DNA of 64,000 nucleotides from Pseudomonadota bacterium (lineage in GTDB: Bacteria > Cyanobacteriota > Vampirovibrionia > Obscuribacterales > Obscuribacteraceae), in assembly GCA_021325555.1 (NCBI GenBank), contig JAJPGY010000029.1, positions 92,217 to 156,216 of the forward strand, given 5' to 3'. The notes beneath the pieces are model-generated. The model was not told the DNA's origin and did not search any database. It saw nothing but the letters and a program-made list of their open reading frames with translations. Positions 16,060-24,329 of this stretch are shown here, one piece after another (positions within the stretch are counted from its first letter, which is position 1; each line of letters starts with the position of its first letter). The position numbers and the translations under genes are program-made.

Positions 16060-17115
16060 GTGCCGGTAGTGGTTCTGGCGGGCGAGGAAGACTTTCTTCT
16101 CGAGCGGCGGGTCGAAGAGCTCAAGAAACAGCTGCTCGATCCGGACTGGTTCTCCTTCAACTTCCAGCGCCTGGTGAGCCCTGATCTCCGACAGGTCGTG
16201 GAAGCCGCCGCCTCTCTTCCCTTCGGTCCCGGCAAGCGGCTCGTGCTCGTCGATCGCTGCGATCTATTCACGAAAAAAAGATCGAGGGTGGATCAGGAAG
16301 ACAAACCGAGCGACAAGGCGGCGAAGGAGCTCATCGAGGAGTTCGATCGTGCACTACCCGCGGTGTCACCGGATACGTACCTGGTCTTTGCCTGCCCTCA
16401 CAACTTCGATTCGACGCTGAGAACCTCTAAAGTCGTCTCGAAATACGCCGAGCTCACCGAATTTCCCAGGGCGAAATACTTCCCGGGCTCGGAGTCCCGG
16501 AATCCATCCCTGGATACTTGGTGCCGTAAGGAGGCGAAGCGATTCGGGGCGACGATCGACGACGCGGCGGTTACCTATCTCCTGGACAGCACCGAGGCGG
16601 ATTTGCGCCAGGTGTCTCACGAGATCGAGAAGGCGGCAACATACCTCCTGCCCGAGACGCACATCACGCGCGACGTGGTGGCGCATCTCAGCCCGCACCA
16701 TTCACACATTTTCGTCATGCTGGATCACTGGGCCCATGGCCGTAAGCAGCAGGCTTTCGCCGCCCTGGACGAGCTTCTGTCCAGGCAGAGCGGCATGCCG
16801 ATTATTGCCGCGGTGGAAACCATGCTCAGCAAGTGGGTGAGACTGAGGGCAGCTGCGGAACGCATTGTCGCCTCACTGCCTTCCGGTCCCGGGCTCAAGC
16901 GCAAGGAGCTGCCGCAGAAGGAGCTGGCGCGCAGGCTGTCCGCGGAACTGGGGCTGAACGCCTGGGTGGTGGAGAAGGACCTGGAGCGGACGGGCGGTCT
17001 GACCGCGCGCTTCCTGTCGGAGCGGAAAGTGCGGCTCTGCGAGCTGGAGTACATGGTAAAAACCGGTCAGATGCCCGATCGTCACGCTCTGACGATTTTT
17101 CTTGCGGATCAATGA
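16060..17115 (+). CDS. holA: DNA polymerase III delta subunit HolA
   Basis: 351 residues. The N-terminus (VVVLAGEEDFLLERRVEELKK) is the HolA start: a Rossmann-like AAA+ core without a functional Walker site. Later segments (ADLRQVSHEIEKAATYL; a Pro-less helical collar domain around residues 220-340) fit the clamp-loader delta subunit, which opens the beta clamp. GTG 16060 follows GGAGG inside the end of phoU, so the two genes are likely co-transcribed. An insertion around residues 68-85 (KKRSRVDQEDKPSDKAAKE) is charged and may be disordered. Confidence 0.88.
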   Translation: MPVVVLAGEEDFLLERRVEELKKQLLDPDWFSFNFQRLVSPDLRQVVEAAASLPFGPGKRLVLVDRCDLFTKKRSRVDQEDKPSDKAAKELIEEFDRALPAVSPDTYLVFACPHNFDSTLRTSKVVSKYAELTEFPRAKYFPGSESRNPSLDTWCRKEAKRFGATIDDAAVTYLLDSTEADLRQVSHEIEKAATYLLPETHITRDVVAHLSPHHSHIFVMLDHWAHGRKQQAFAALDELLSRQSGMPIIAAVETMLSKWVRLRAAAERIVASLPSGPGLKRKELPQKELARRLSAELGLNAWVVEKDLERTGGLTARFLSERKVRLCELEYMVKTGQMPDRHALTIFLADQ

Positions 17116-17185
17116 GTGTCAACACCGGCGATGGCGGGCAGATGCGAGTCTGAAAGTCCACGTGTAAATCCTGAAGGAATATTTC

Positions 17186-17893
17186 ATGAGCGATAGCAGA
17201 TACGTCATCGACGAAATGACTGCCAAGGACACCTGGCGTATCTTCCGCATCATGGCCGAGCTGGTCGAAGGCTTCGACAGCATGTCCAAGATCGGTCCGG
17301 CGGTGTCCATCTTCGGCTCGGCCCGATCTCAGCCGAGCGAGCGCGAGTACGAGCTGGCCGAGACGATAGCCTTCAAGCTGGCTGAAAGAGGTTTCTCGGT
17401 CATCACCGGCGGTGGGCCGGGAATCATGGAGGCGGCAAACAAAGGGGCGAAGAGAGCCGGTGGAATCTCGGTCGGCTTGAACATCCGCTTGCCGCACGAG
17501 CAGGAAGCCAATGAATTTCAGACCGTATCTCTGGACTTTCGCTACTTCTTCGTTCGCAAGTTGATGTTCATCAAGTATGCGATGGCCTATATCGTCCTGC
17601 CTGGCGGCTACGGAAGCCTGGACGAGCTTTTCGAGGCGCTTACCCTCATACAAACCAAGCGCATAAAGCGATTCCCCGTTTACCTCGTCGACTCCAGCTA
17701 CTGGCGCCCGCTCGTCGACTGGATGAGCAAAACTCTGCTGGACCATAACGCCATCGCAGCCTCGGATCTCAAGCTGTTCAACCTGGTGGACGACCCTGAC
17801 AAGCTGGTCGAGCACATATCCTGGTGCGAAAAGGAAAGGTGCTACCTGTTCTCCGAAGACGATCCACGCTGGCTCATCGGCCCGAAAACATAA
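17186..17893 (+). CDS. LOG-family Rossmann-fold protein (TIGR00730)
   Basis: 235 residues. The lysine-decarboxylase-like LOG fold is shown by GGGPGIMEAANKGAKRAG and PGGYGSLDELFEAL. The family includes cytokinin riboside 5'-monophosphate phosphoribohydrolases, which release a free base from nucleotide monophosphates; in bacteria the substrate is often AMP or unknown. This member has about 40 extra N-terminal residues (TWRIFRIMAELVEGFD), as in the longer YgdH/PpnN-like and cyanobacterial LOG proteins. ATG 17186 follows GAAGGA. It starts 70 bases after holA and is the last clear gene before the mobile-element region. Confidence 0.88.
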   Translation: MSDSRYVIDEMTAKDTWRIFRIMAELVEGFDSMSKIGPAVSIFGSARSQPSEREYELAETIAFKLAERGFSVITGGGPGIMEAANKGAKRAGGISVGLNIRLPHEQEANEFQTVSLDFRYFFVRKLMFIKYAMAYIVLPGGYGSLDELFEALTLIQTKRIKRFPVYLVDSSYWRPLVDWMSKTLLDHNAIAASDLKLFNLVDDPDKLVEHISWCEKERCYLFSEDDPRWLIGPKT

Positions 17894-17955
17894 GAAAGTG
17901 TTGACACGGGGAGTCCGAGCGGCCCGGGACCGGAACGCCCGTGTAAAGAGACTCT

Positions 17956-18273
17956 TCAGGGAATCGTGTGGATGATTGGGTCGAGTGCGGCACCGTCCTT
18001 GGTGCAGTCCCGCTCTGGCCAGACTTTGATCAATCTCATTTCGTTGTGTATGGGGAGCCGAGAAAGCATGCTGGCGCGACTGTCCAGCACGATTTTGCCG
18101 CTGCCTGATTCGCCCTGTGCGGCCACCGGGTTCGTTCCAGCAGGTGCTGCCGCCACTGCGAGAAGAGCTAGTCCCTGACAGCAGGCGCTCTTTGGAAGGG
18201 CGAGAACAGTGGCAGGCTTGGGAAGTTGAGCGGCGCGCAGTGGTCCTTTTGAGCAGTGTTGGCGACTGCGCAC
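17956..18273 (-). CDS. Possible small secreted protein
   Basis: 105 residues, unrecognised. A hydrophobic Ala/Leu-rich stretch at residues 32-52 followed by VAAQGES could be an export signal preceded by an overlong N-region, suggesting that the true start is internal or that the gene is degraded. The remaining 50 residues (RDCTKDGAALDPIIHTIP at the end) show no known motif. It lies next to the chimeric transposase-derived gene in a region of lower coding quality. I regard it as only a possible gene. Confidence 0.35.
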   Translation of the reverse strand: MRSRQHCSKGPLRAAQLPKPATVLALPKSACCQGLALLAVAAAPAGTNPVAAQGESGSGKIVLDSRASMLSRLPIHNEMRLIKVWPERDCTKDGAALDPIIHTIP

Positions 18274-18295
18274 CCTGAATTAAGCCTGCCGCGCT

Positions 18296-19483
18296 TTATT
18301 GGCAGGACGGAATTCTGACCAGCACCGGTGAGACATAGCATCGGATTTCGTCATTGCCAATGCGGCCGAACCGCAAACACGCCTCAAGCAGCGAGCCCAG
18401 ATGCCAACGTTCCCTGTCGACGTGGCACCAATAAGCGGCCAGATACTTCTGCAGGTACTTGCCGCTTACTCCTTGATAGCACGCGCGTACATGCGTGATT
18501 ACTCTTTCCACCAGTATTTCTGCTTCAGCCGGCATTCCCGCACGAGTGCGATTGGAGCGAACACGACCTTCGCGGAGCCGCCTGGGCTGATCATCAGCGG
18601 TGCGGACGTAACGCTCGCCGGGAAGGCGCCTGACATGACCCGCCAACTCCAGAAAGGTCAAGAGCGAGGACACTTCACTGGCCGAAAAGCCGGTACGCGC
18701 GCACAGAACATCGAAGTGATGCTCTTGTCCTGCCAGCAGGTCATATATCTTCTCCTCTTGCGGAGAGATTTGCAGGCAGTTTCCGTGTTGTCCACTCTCT
18801 CCAGCCGCCGGAGCGCCTTCTGCCTTCTCCAGCCAAGAATTCGCCTTCTGTATTGTCGGCAAACCGAAATCACTGGACATTGGTAACCTTGAGTCTCGTG
18901 CCTGAACAGAGGCGTTGCTGTCTTGGCAATGAAGGAGGGAGCGCTTTTCAAGTTCCTCGAGCTCGGCAAGCGGGTGAGACCTGGCGGGGGTTTCCCGGCT
19001 GCGCCTGCAGATTACGGGCGAAAAGAGTGCAGAGGGGACGGCTTGTGCATCGCCCCCCATCTCGCTTTCAATTACGGTGGTCACTTTCTTGAAGATGTTC
19101 CAGGCTGTCGAATAAGCAACGCCAGCGAGCTTGTGAAACTGGCATGAGCTCATAGTCACTCCGCGCTCCATAAACCAAATGGCGGCCAGCCAAGCTCGGG
19201 GCAGCCGGATATGATGAAAGAAAGTTCCTGCAGTCAGCCAAGTGGACCGACGACAGCGCCTACAGATGATTACCCTTTCAGCCAAGCGCTTGTTGTCATG
19301 CCGGTTTCCACAATGACGACATCTGATAGCGCCATCGTTGCTGGCTCTTTTGCATAACTCTTCCAGACAGTGCTGGGCGGTTGGAAACTCGTTGTTGAAC
19401 TGCTGCCACAAGCTCGCTAGCAGCGACGTTGCGGCTGGATGCAATCCAGCGGGTGGCTCAGGAAAAGAGGGAGGGGCGGTCAT
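18296..19483 (-). CDS. Chimeric protein: IS1595-type zinc ribbon and HTH, DprA-type winged helix, no DDE domain
   Basis: 395 residues. Residues about 53-78 form a zinc ribbon (CRHCG...CRRC). The next 70 residues (GTFFHHIRLPRAWLAAIWFM, then YSTAWNIFKKV) match the N-terminal part of IS1595/ISXO2 transposases. Where the catalytic DDE domain should follow there is a Ser/Pro/Glu-rich linker. A winged-helix segment comes next (about 240-295: SPQEEKIYDLLAG, then LTFLELAGHVRRLPGERYVR) that looks like the C-terminal domain of DprA. The C-terminus (VSGKYLQKYLAAYW) resembles a transposase tail. GGAGAG precedes the ATG. It is probably a domesticated, non-transposing DNA-binding protein. The function is unknown. 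Confidence 0.7.
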   Translation of the reverse strand: MTAPPSFPEPPAGLHPAATSLLASLWQQFNNEFPTAQHCLEELCKRASNDGAIRCRHCGNRHDNKRLAERVIICRRCRRSTWLTAGTFFHHIRLPRAWLAAIWFMERGVTMSSCQFHKLAGVAYSTAWNIFKKVTTVIESEMGGDAQAVPSALFSPVICRRSRETPARSHPLAELEELEKRSLLHCQDSNASVQARDSRLPMSSDFGLPTIQKANSWLEKAEGAPAAGESGQHGNCLQISPQEEKIYDLLAGQEHHFDVLCARTGFSASEVSSLLTFLELAGHVRRLPGERYVRTADDQPRRLREGRVRSNRTRAGMPAEAEILVERVITHVRACYQGVSGKYLQKYLAAYWCHVDRERWHLGSLLEACLRFGRIGNDEIRCYVSPVLVRIPSCQ

Positions 19484-19853
19484 AATCAGCTCTCCAGGGT
19501 CTATTGACTTAGACGCTCTGGACCGCTCAAAAGTTCAAAGGAGATTGATAAATTCTTCGACCAGCAAGCTAAATTAAGCACCGCCGTCCATGCCCACCGG
19601 ACGTCCCGGAGAACTATGCCGATATCGGTAAAGTTTTCTCGCACCTCGCCAGACAGAACGAAATCTCCTAAATGCCAGGTGGTGGCCTGCTGTATCCTCC
19701 GCCGCTGGGTCGTTGGTGCCGAAACCAACGCACTTGCTTGAGATCGAATTTCCGCGACAGAGCTTGCAGTCACGCAATCATAATTTGATATTTGATGTTG
19801 AGAACTTGTCGCGCCGTGTTACTGCTTCTGGTCCTTGCTCTTGCCAGCCTCAC
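19484..19853. other. Non-coding or decayed stretch between chimeric gene and ISL3 relic
   Basis: A minus-strand frame of 90 codons (19501-19773) is open here, but its product shows no motif, signal or family resemblance that I can recognise. I see no terminal inverted repeats. The stretch is probably remnant sequence. Confidence 0.4.
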
Positions 19854-20391
19854 TCAGTCGTAAAGCTCCGGCTTGCTAGCTCCTGATCGGCCCTTTCCCC
19901 CAAGCCAGGTCGGCGTAACTCGAAGGAAGTTGCTTATGACAACAAACCGAAAACGGTGTCCCTTGCAAATTGCTGCTTTGTCACTTTCGTGCGCCCACGT
20001 GCAAATCTGACCCCGTTGCCAAGACGCCACGCATATACTCTTCCGCCACTTCCTTGTTAGCGTGCCGATCGAGTGCTTAATCTTTGACCACATTCTCGAT
20101 CGCTGCCTACGGATAACGCTCGAGGGCTCACGCAGCGAAGGCATTACTATACAGCGCATTGCCCGCTAGCCAATCCAATCGCTCGCTCATCACTGTGCCG
20201 CACTTCCGTTGATGCGCACGGCTGATCTCGCCCGCCGGATACACATGCGCAGCCCCGCATGAAAGGTCGCGTACGACCTTGATTGTGCGGTCATACCAGC
20301 CATTCTGCAGCTCGCGAGATTTGCCGCAGCGCGTTTTCTTGACCGCCGCTTTAGGGACCATATCAGTGCCTTCAAATTCCCGAGCACACAC
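19854..20391 (-). pseudogene. Decayed ISL3-family transposase
   Basis: The N-terminal part (20391-20128) carries the ISL3 pattern: VRDLSCGAAHVYPAGEISRA, a Cys pair, then ERLDWLAGNALYSNAFA. The same frame continues past TGA, TAG and TAA stops with IENVVKD and LDRHANKEVAEEYMRGVL, which match the HTH region of ISL3 transposases. After a frameshift, the other frame holds AICKGHRFRFVVISNFLRVT and WLGGKGRSGAS, matching the start of the DDE domain. The C-terminal half is missing. It is a dead element with at least three stops and one frameshift. No inverted repeats were located. Confidence 0.72.
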
Positions 20392-20469
20392 CGTGCCTTG
20401 TGAGCTGTCGAGGGGACTGACTTACCCGCTTAGTCTGACTGAAGACCCTAAAGAAACTGTGGTGGATTT

Positions 20470-20498
20470 CTCACATCGCTCCTCTACTCTCTTATAAT
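20470..20498 (+). promoter_or_regulatory. Promoter of etfBA
   Basis: CTCACA (20470-20475), 17-base spacer, TATAAT (20493-20498), ending 48 bases before the GTG start at 20547. Confidence 0.55.
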
Positions 20499-20546
20499 CA
20501 AGTGCTTGTCAAGATCACGCTGCGCACGGTTTTGGAGGTCACCCTT

Positions 20547-21329
20547 GTGAAGATTGCAGTCTGCGTAAAGTCCGTGCCCGATACGGAAACCAAGATTCGT
20601 ATTGCCGCTGATAATGTCAACATCGAGCGTTCAGATGTCAGGTTCATTATCAGCCCATACGACGAGTTCGCCATCGAGGAAGCGCTCAAGCTCAAGGAGA
20701 AGCACGGCGGCGAGATAACCGCATTTTCCATAGGCGGCGACGAAGTCGTCGAGGTGTTGCGAGACACTCTGGCCAGGGGCGTTGACAACGCGGTGCACAT
20801 CAAAGATGCCGAGTTCGACAACCTCGACACTTTGAGCACGGCAAAGCTGCTGGCTGCCGCCATCGCCAGTGGTGGCTTCGACGCTGTCTTCTGCGGGCAG
20901 CAGGGAGTAGGGGGCGACAACAACCAGGTGCCGTCCATGCTCGCCGAGCTGCTTAACCTGCCGCAGGCGACGGCGGTCGTGAAGTTGGAGATCGAGGGAA
21001 GCAAGTTCAAAGCTGAGCGGGAAATCGAGGGCGCGCATGAGATCGTCGAGGGCTCGCTGCCGGCTCTCATCAGCGCCCAGAAGGGGCTGAATGAGCCGCG
21101 CTACCCGTCGATCAAGGGTGTGATGGCCGCTCGCCGCAAGGAGATTGCAGTCAAAGACGCCGCCGCGCTCGGCGTGGCCGGACAATTCGCCGCCGATAAG
21201 CGCAAGGTCCGGTGCGTGGAGCTTACCCTGCCGCCGCCGCGCCCGCAGGGCAAGATGATCGAAGGCGAGCCCGAGGAGCAGGCTAAGACTCTGGCGAAAC
21301 TTCTGCGCGAAGAAGCAAAGGTTATCTAA
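20547..21329 (+). CDS. etfB: Electron transfer flavoprotein beta subunit
   Basis: About 260 residues. The start MKIAVCVKSVPDTE is the family N-terminus, and FCGQQGVGGDNNQVPSMLAE and the AMP-site region are typical. ETF accepts electrons from acyl-CoA dehydrogenases and passes them to the quinone pool through ETF-QO. GTG 20547 is preceded by GGAGG (nine bases); a GTG at 20502 in frame would sit on the promoter and is unlikely. etfA follows after 14 bases, forming an operon. No ETF-QO gene is nearby. Confidence 0.95.
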   Translation: MKIAVCVKSVPDTETKIRIAADNVNIERSDVRFIISPYDEFAIEEALKLKEKHGGEITAFSIGGDEVVEVLRDTLARGVDNAVHIKDAEFDNLDTLSTAKLLAAAIASGGFDAVFCGQQGVGGDNNQVPSMLAELLNLPQATAVVKLEIEGSKFKAEREIEGAHEIVEGSLPALISAQKGLNEPRYPSIKGVMAARRKEIAVKDAAALGVAGQFAADKRKVRCVELTLPPPRPQGKMIEGEPEEQAKTLAKLLREEAKVI

Positions 21330-21343
21330 CTCAGGAGAAGAAA

Positions 21344-22324
21344 ATGTCTCGAGGAATTTTGGTCTTTATTGAGCAGCGCGACGGCCAGCTTCGCAGGGCA
21401 AGCCTGGAAGCCCTCTCGGAAGCCCGCCGCCAGGCCGACAAGGCTGCCGAGCCGGTGGTCGCGCTGCTCGCCGGCGAGAGCGTGAAGGGGCTTGTGCCCG
21501 GGATCGCCAAGTGCAGGCCGGATAAAGTTCTGGTTGTCGATAATCACTCCTTCACGAAATATTCCACAGAGGGCTATGCTGACGCGCTGACGGCAGCCAT
21601 CAAGAAGGAGGACCCGCGCTATGTTCTTAGCGCCAACACATCGATGGCCAGGGACTTGATACCACGGGTGGCGGCGCGGCTCGACAGCCCGTGCGTCTCC
21701 GACGTCAGCGAGCTGCGTGAGAGGAACGGAGCGCTGCAGGCTGTGCACCCTATGTACTCTGGCAAGGCGCTGGGCGTTTTCGAGTTCTCAGCGCCTCTGG
21801 CTTTCATGACCCTGCGCTCGAACTGTTTTCCCCTGATCGAGGCGAAAGAAGGTCACCCGGCCCAGGTCGAGGATCTCGCCGTCACTCCCGAGAATGTGCG
21901 GGCCTGGGTAGTGGAGACGCATACGGCGGCAGGGCAGAAGGTGGAGCTTTCCGAGGCGGCGATTATCGTCTCCGGCGGGCGGGGCATCAAGGGGCCGGAA
22001 AACTGGCTGATGCTTCAGCAGCTCTGCGATGTCCTGGGAGCGGCGCTCGGCGCCTCGCGTGCCGTGGTCGACGCCGGCTGGATCGACCACCAGCACCAGG
22101 TGGGGCAGACAGGCAAAACGGTCAGCCCGCAGCTTTACATCGCCTGCGGTATCTCGGGAGCTATCCAGCACCTGGCCGGCATGTCCTCATCGAAGGTAAT
22201 CGTGGCCATCAACAACAACCCGGAAGCGCCGATCTTCAAGCATTGCACTTACGGCGTGGTCGGCGACGTCTTTCAGGTTGTGCCGAAGCTCACCGAGGAG
22301 TGCCGCAAGCTCCTTGCTGAATAG
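21344..22324 (+). CDS. etfA: Electron transfer flavoprotein alpha subunit
   Basis: 326 residues. The FAD-binding C-terminal signature is clear: [20 protein letters not shown], then QHLAGM and [16 protein letters not shown] precedes the ATG. With EtfB it forms the heterodimeric flavoprotein. An acyl-CoA dehydrogenase homologue lies 9 kb away (31507-32655), but its catalytic Glu is missing, so it is not an obvious electron donor. The last 35 bases overlap the end of convergent ispG. Confidence 0.95.
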   Translation: MSRGILVFIEQRDGQLRRASLEALSEARRQADKAAEPVVALLAGESVKGLVPGIAKCRPDKVLVVDNHSFTKYSTEGYADALTAAIKKEDPRYVLSANTSMARDLIPRVAARLDSPCVSDVSELRERNGALQAVHPMYSGKALGVFEFSAPLAFMTLRSNCFPLIEAKEGHPAQVEDLAVTPENVRAWVVETHTAAGQKVELSEAAIIVSGGRGIKGPENWLMLQQLCDVLGAALGASRAVVDAGWIDHQHQVGQTGKTVSPQLYIACGISGAIQHLAGMSSSKVIVAINNNPEAPIFKHCTYGVVGDVFQVVPKLTEECRKLLAE

Positions 22325-23540
22325 CGCCCCAGCGCTTCTCGACGTATTCGTTGAGAAGCACGATGAAGTCGCCGACAAGCCCTGGCCCGCAAAGGGTGGT
22401 GACATGCCGTCCGTCTACATAGACCGGCGCCCGCGGCTCCTCGCCTGTGCCCGGCAGCGAAATGCCGACATCGGCGTGCTTTGATTCGCCCGGTCCGTTG
22501 ACAATGCAGCCCATGACCGCGACGCGCAGCTCCTCGACCCCCGGATAGCGGTCGCGCCAGATGGGCCGCTGGGTCTGAAGGTAGTTTTGAATCTGGTCAG
22601 CCATCTCCTGAAACAACGTGCTCGTCGTCCGCCCGCAGCCAGGGCAAGCGGTCACTTGCGGGGAAAACGATCTGATCTCGAGCGATTGCAGGATCTGCTG
22701 GCAGACCGTGACCTCCTGCGCTCTGCTGGTGCCCGGCTCCGGGGTGAGGCTGACGCGGATGGTATCGCCGATACCCTCGGACAGCAGGATGGACAGCGCC
22801 GCGGAGGAGGCGACGATCCCTTTGGTCGCCATACCGGCTTCTGTCAGACCGAGATGAAGGGCATAGTCGCAACGCGCGGCCAGCCGCCGGTAGACCGCGA
22901 CCAGATCCGGCACGGCGGAGACTTTAGCGCTGAGGATAAGGCGATCGTGGGGCATCCCGTAAGATTCGGCGAGCTGCGCCGATCGAAGCGCGCTCTCCAC
23001 TATGGCCTCGATTAGAACCTCGTGGGAGTCGAGCGGCTCGGGCCGCTGCGCGTTCTCATCCATCATCGCCGACAGCAGATCCTGGTCCAGTGACCCCCAG
23101 TTGACCCCAATCCGCACCGGCTTTTCGAACTCGATCGCGGTGGCGATCATCATCCGGAAGTTCTCGTCATGCTTGTCCCCGCGCCCGACATTGCCCGGGT
23201 TGATGCGGTATTTGGACAGTAGGCGCGCGCAGTCGGGATAATCCCTGAGCAGGAGATGACCGTTGTAGTGGAAATCTCCGACAAGCGGAACAAATGCTGC
23301 CATCTTCTCCAGCTCGGAGACGATTCGCGGCACGGCCTGAGCGGCTTCGCGTGTGTTGACAGTGATGCGAACGATCTCCGAGCCCGCTTCATAAAGCTCT
23401 TTTATCTGCTGCGCCGTGGCGACCGGGTCCTCGGTGGGGGTGTTCGTCATCGATTGGACCAGCACCGGCGCCGATCCGCCGACGAGCTTGTCGCCCACCT
23501 TCACGCACGTTGATCTTCGCCGATTAATGTAGCCCATCAC
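22290..23540 (-). CDS. ispG: 4-hydroxy-3-methylbut-2-en-1-yl diphosphate synthase IspG (GcpE)
   Basis: 416 residues. The N-terminus ([16 protein letters not shown], then [11 protein letters not shown]) and the 4Fe-4S ligands in [10 protein letters not shown] and [16 protein letters not shown] identify IspG, the penultimate enzyme of the MEP isoprenoid pathway. The ferredoxin/flavodoxin-dependent form in cyanobacteria has this length and lacks the extra domain found in plants. The 3' end overlaps the 3' end of etfA by 35 bases, so the two convergent messages share complementary ends. No other MEP gene is in the window. Confidence 0.95.
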   Translation of the reverse strand: MMGYINRRRSTCVKVGDKLVGGSAPVLVQSMTNTPTEDPVATAQQIKELYEAGSEIVRITVNTREAAQAVPRIVSELEKMAAFVPLVGDFHYNGHLLLRDYPDCARLLSKYRINPGNVGRGDKHDENFRMMIATAIEFEKPVRIGVNWGSLDQDLLSAMMDENAQRPEPLDSHEVLIEAIVESALRSAQLAESYGMPHDRLILSAKVSAVPDLVAVYRRLAARCDYALHLGLTEAGMATKGIVASSAALSILLSEGIGDTIRVSLTPEPGTSRAQEVTVCQQILQSLEIRSFSPQVTACPGCGRTTSTLFQEMADQIQNYLQTQRPIWRDRYPGVEELRVAVMGCIVNGPGESKHADVGISLPGTGEEPRAPVYVDGRHVTTLCGPGLVGDFIVLLNEYVEKRWGAIQQGACGTPR

Positions 23541-23667
23541 CCAACCGTTGGCCGGCGCGCCAGGACCGGCGGCCGCTTATCAAAGTTATCACAGGTGGAT
23601 GTGATATATCCAGGGATGGCCGTCTTCTGGCGGCTTTCTTGTCGGTTCCGGGCAACCGGCGGACCGC

Positions 23668-24156
23668 TCAGCTCTTCCAGAGGTCCGGGAAGTTGGCCCG
23701 GACGCTGTAGGCGTTTTGATTGGGGCTGAAGATCAAATGATCGATCAGGTTGACACCCAGTATCTTTCCGGCGCGCAGCAGCTGTTTTGTGGTCTGTAGA
23801 TCCTCGTGGCTGGGCATGATCACCGAGCCGGACGGGTGATTGTGGCAGACAAGGATGGCGAAGCTGTTGGACACGAGAGCGGCCTTGAAGACCTCCCGCG
23901 GGTGCACGAGGCTGGAAGCCAGCGTTCCGTGAGAGACCTCATGCAGCCCGATGACCTCGTTTTTGGCGTTCAGGTGCAGGCTCACGAAGTGCTCCTCCGG
24001 CATGTGCCGCAACGGCTCGAGAAATGCCTCCGCATCCGACGGCCGGTCGATTGGATAGAGGGCGTCGTGCTTCATCCCTTCGTGGACGAGGCAGAGCTTG
24101 ATCCTGGGAATCCTGTATTCAAGTCGCTCGGCGAGCGGTCCCCTTTTGCCTGGCAT
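23668..24156 (-). CDS. Short RadC-family JAB/JAMM domain protein
   Basis: About 162 residues. The JAMM metal site is intact: a Glu in the N-terminal part, and HNHPSGSVIMPSHED matching the RadC consensus His-x-His-Pro-Ser-Gly...Ser...Asp. HFVSLHLNAKNEVIGLHEVS is also typical. It lacks the N-terminal helix-hairpin-helix part of full-length RadC, like plasmid or phage-type forms. The biological role of RadC remains unclear; DNA repair is not established. ATG 24156 follows AGGAGG, which decides it over an upstream start at 24264. It stands alone between ispG and the MATE gene. Confidence 0.85.
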   Translation of the reverse strand: MPGKRGPLAERLEYRIPRIKLCLVHEGMKHDALYPIDRPSDAEAFLEPLRHMPEEHFVSLHLNAKNEVIGLHEVSHGTLASSLVHPREVFKAALVSNSFAILVCHNHPSGSVIMPSHEDLQTTKQLLRAGKILGVNLIDHLIFSPNQNAYSVRANFPDLWKS

Positions 24157-24329
24157 AGTCTTTCCTCCTGGGTGGCAAGGTCGATACGCCGCGCAGATGG
24201 CCGCACAAGGCTGGCCGGACAGGGGTCCGGAGACAAAAGATGTATCGACGTGGGTAGCGCACAAGCGGCGTTGCTTTAGTTAAGACGGACGGAGCCGGTC
24301 AAAAGTTCAATCGCCGCGAAATTTCTTGC

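Noticed and set aside
17900..17905. Perfect TTGACA after the LOG gene
   Set aside because: No -10 box lies 16-18 bases downstream and no plus-strand gene begins there.
19501..19773. Minus-strand frame of 90 codons
   Set aside because: No recognisable motif and located in decayed mobile-element sequence, so not called as a gene.
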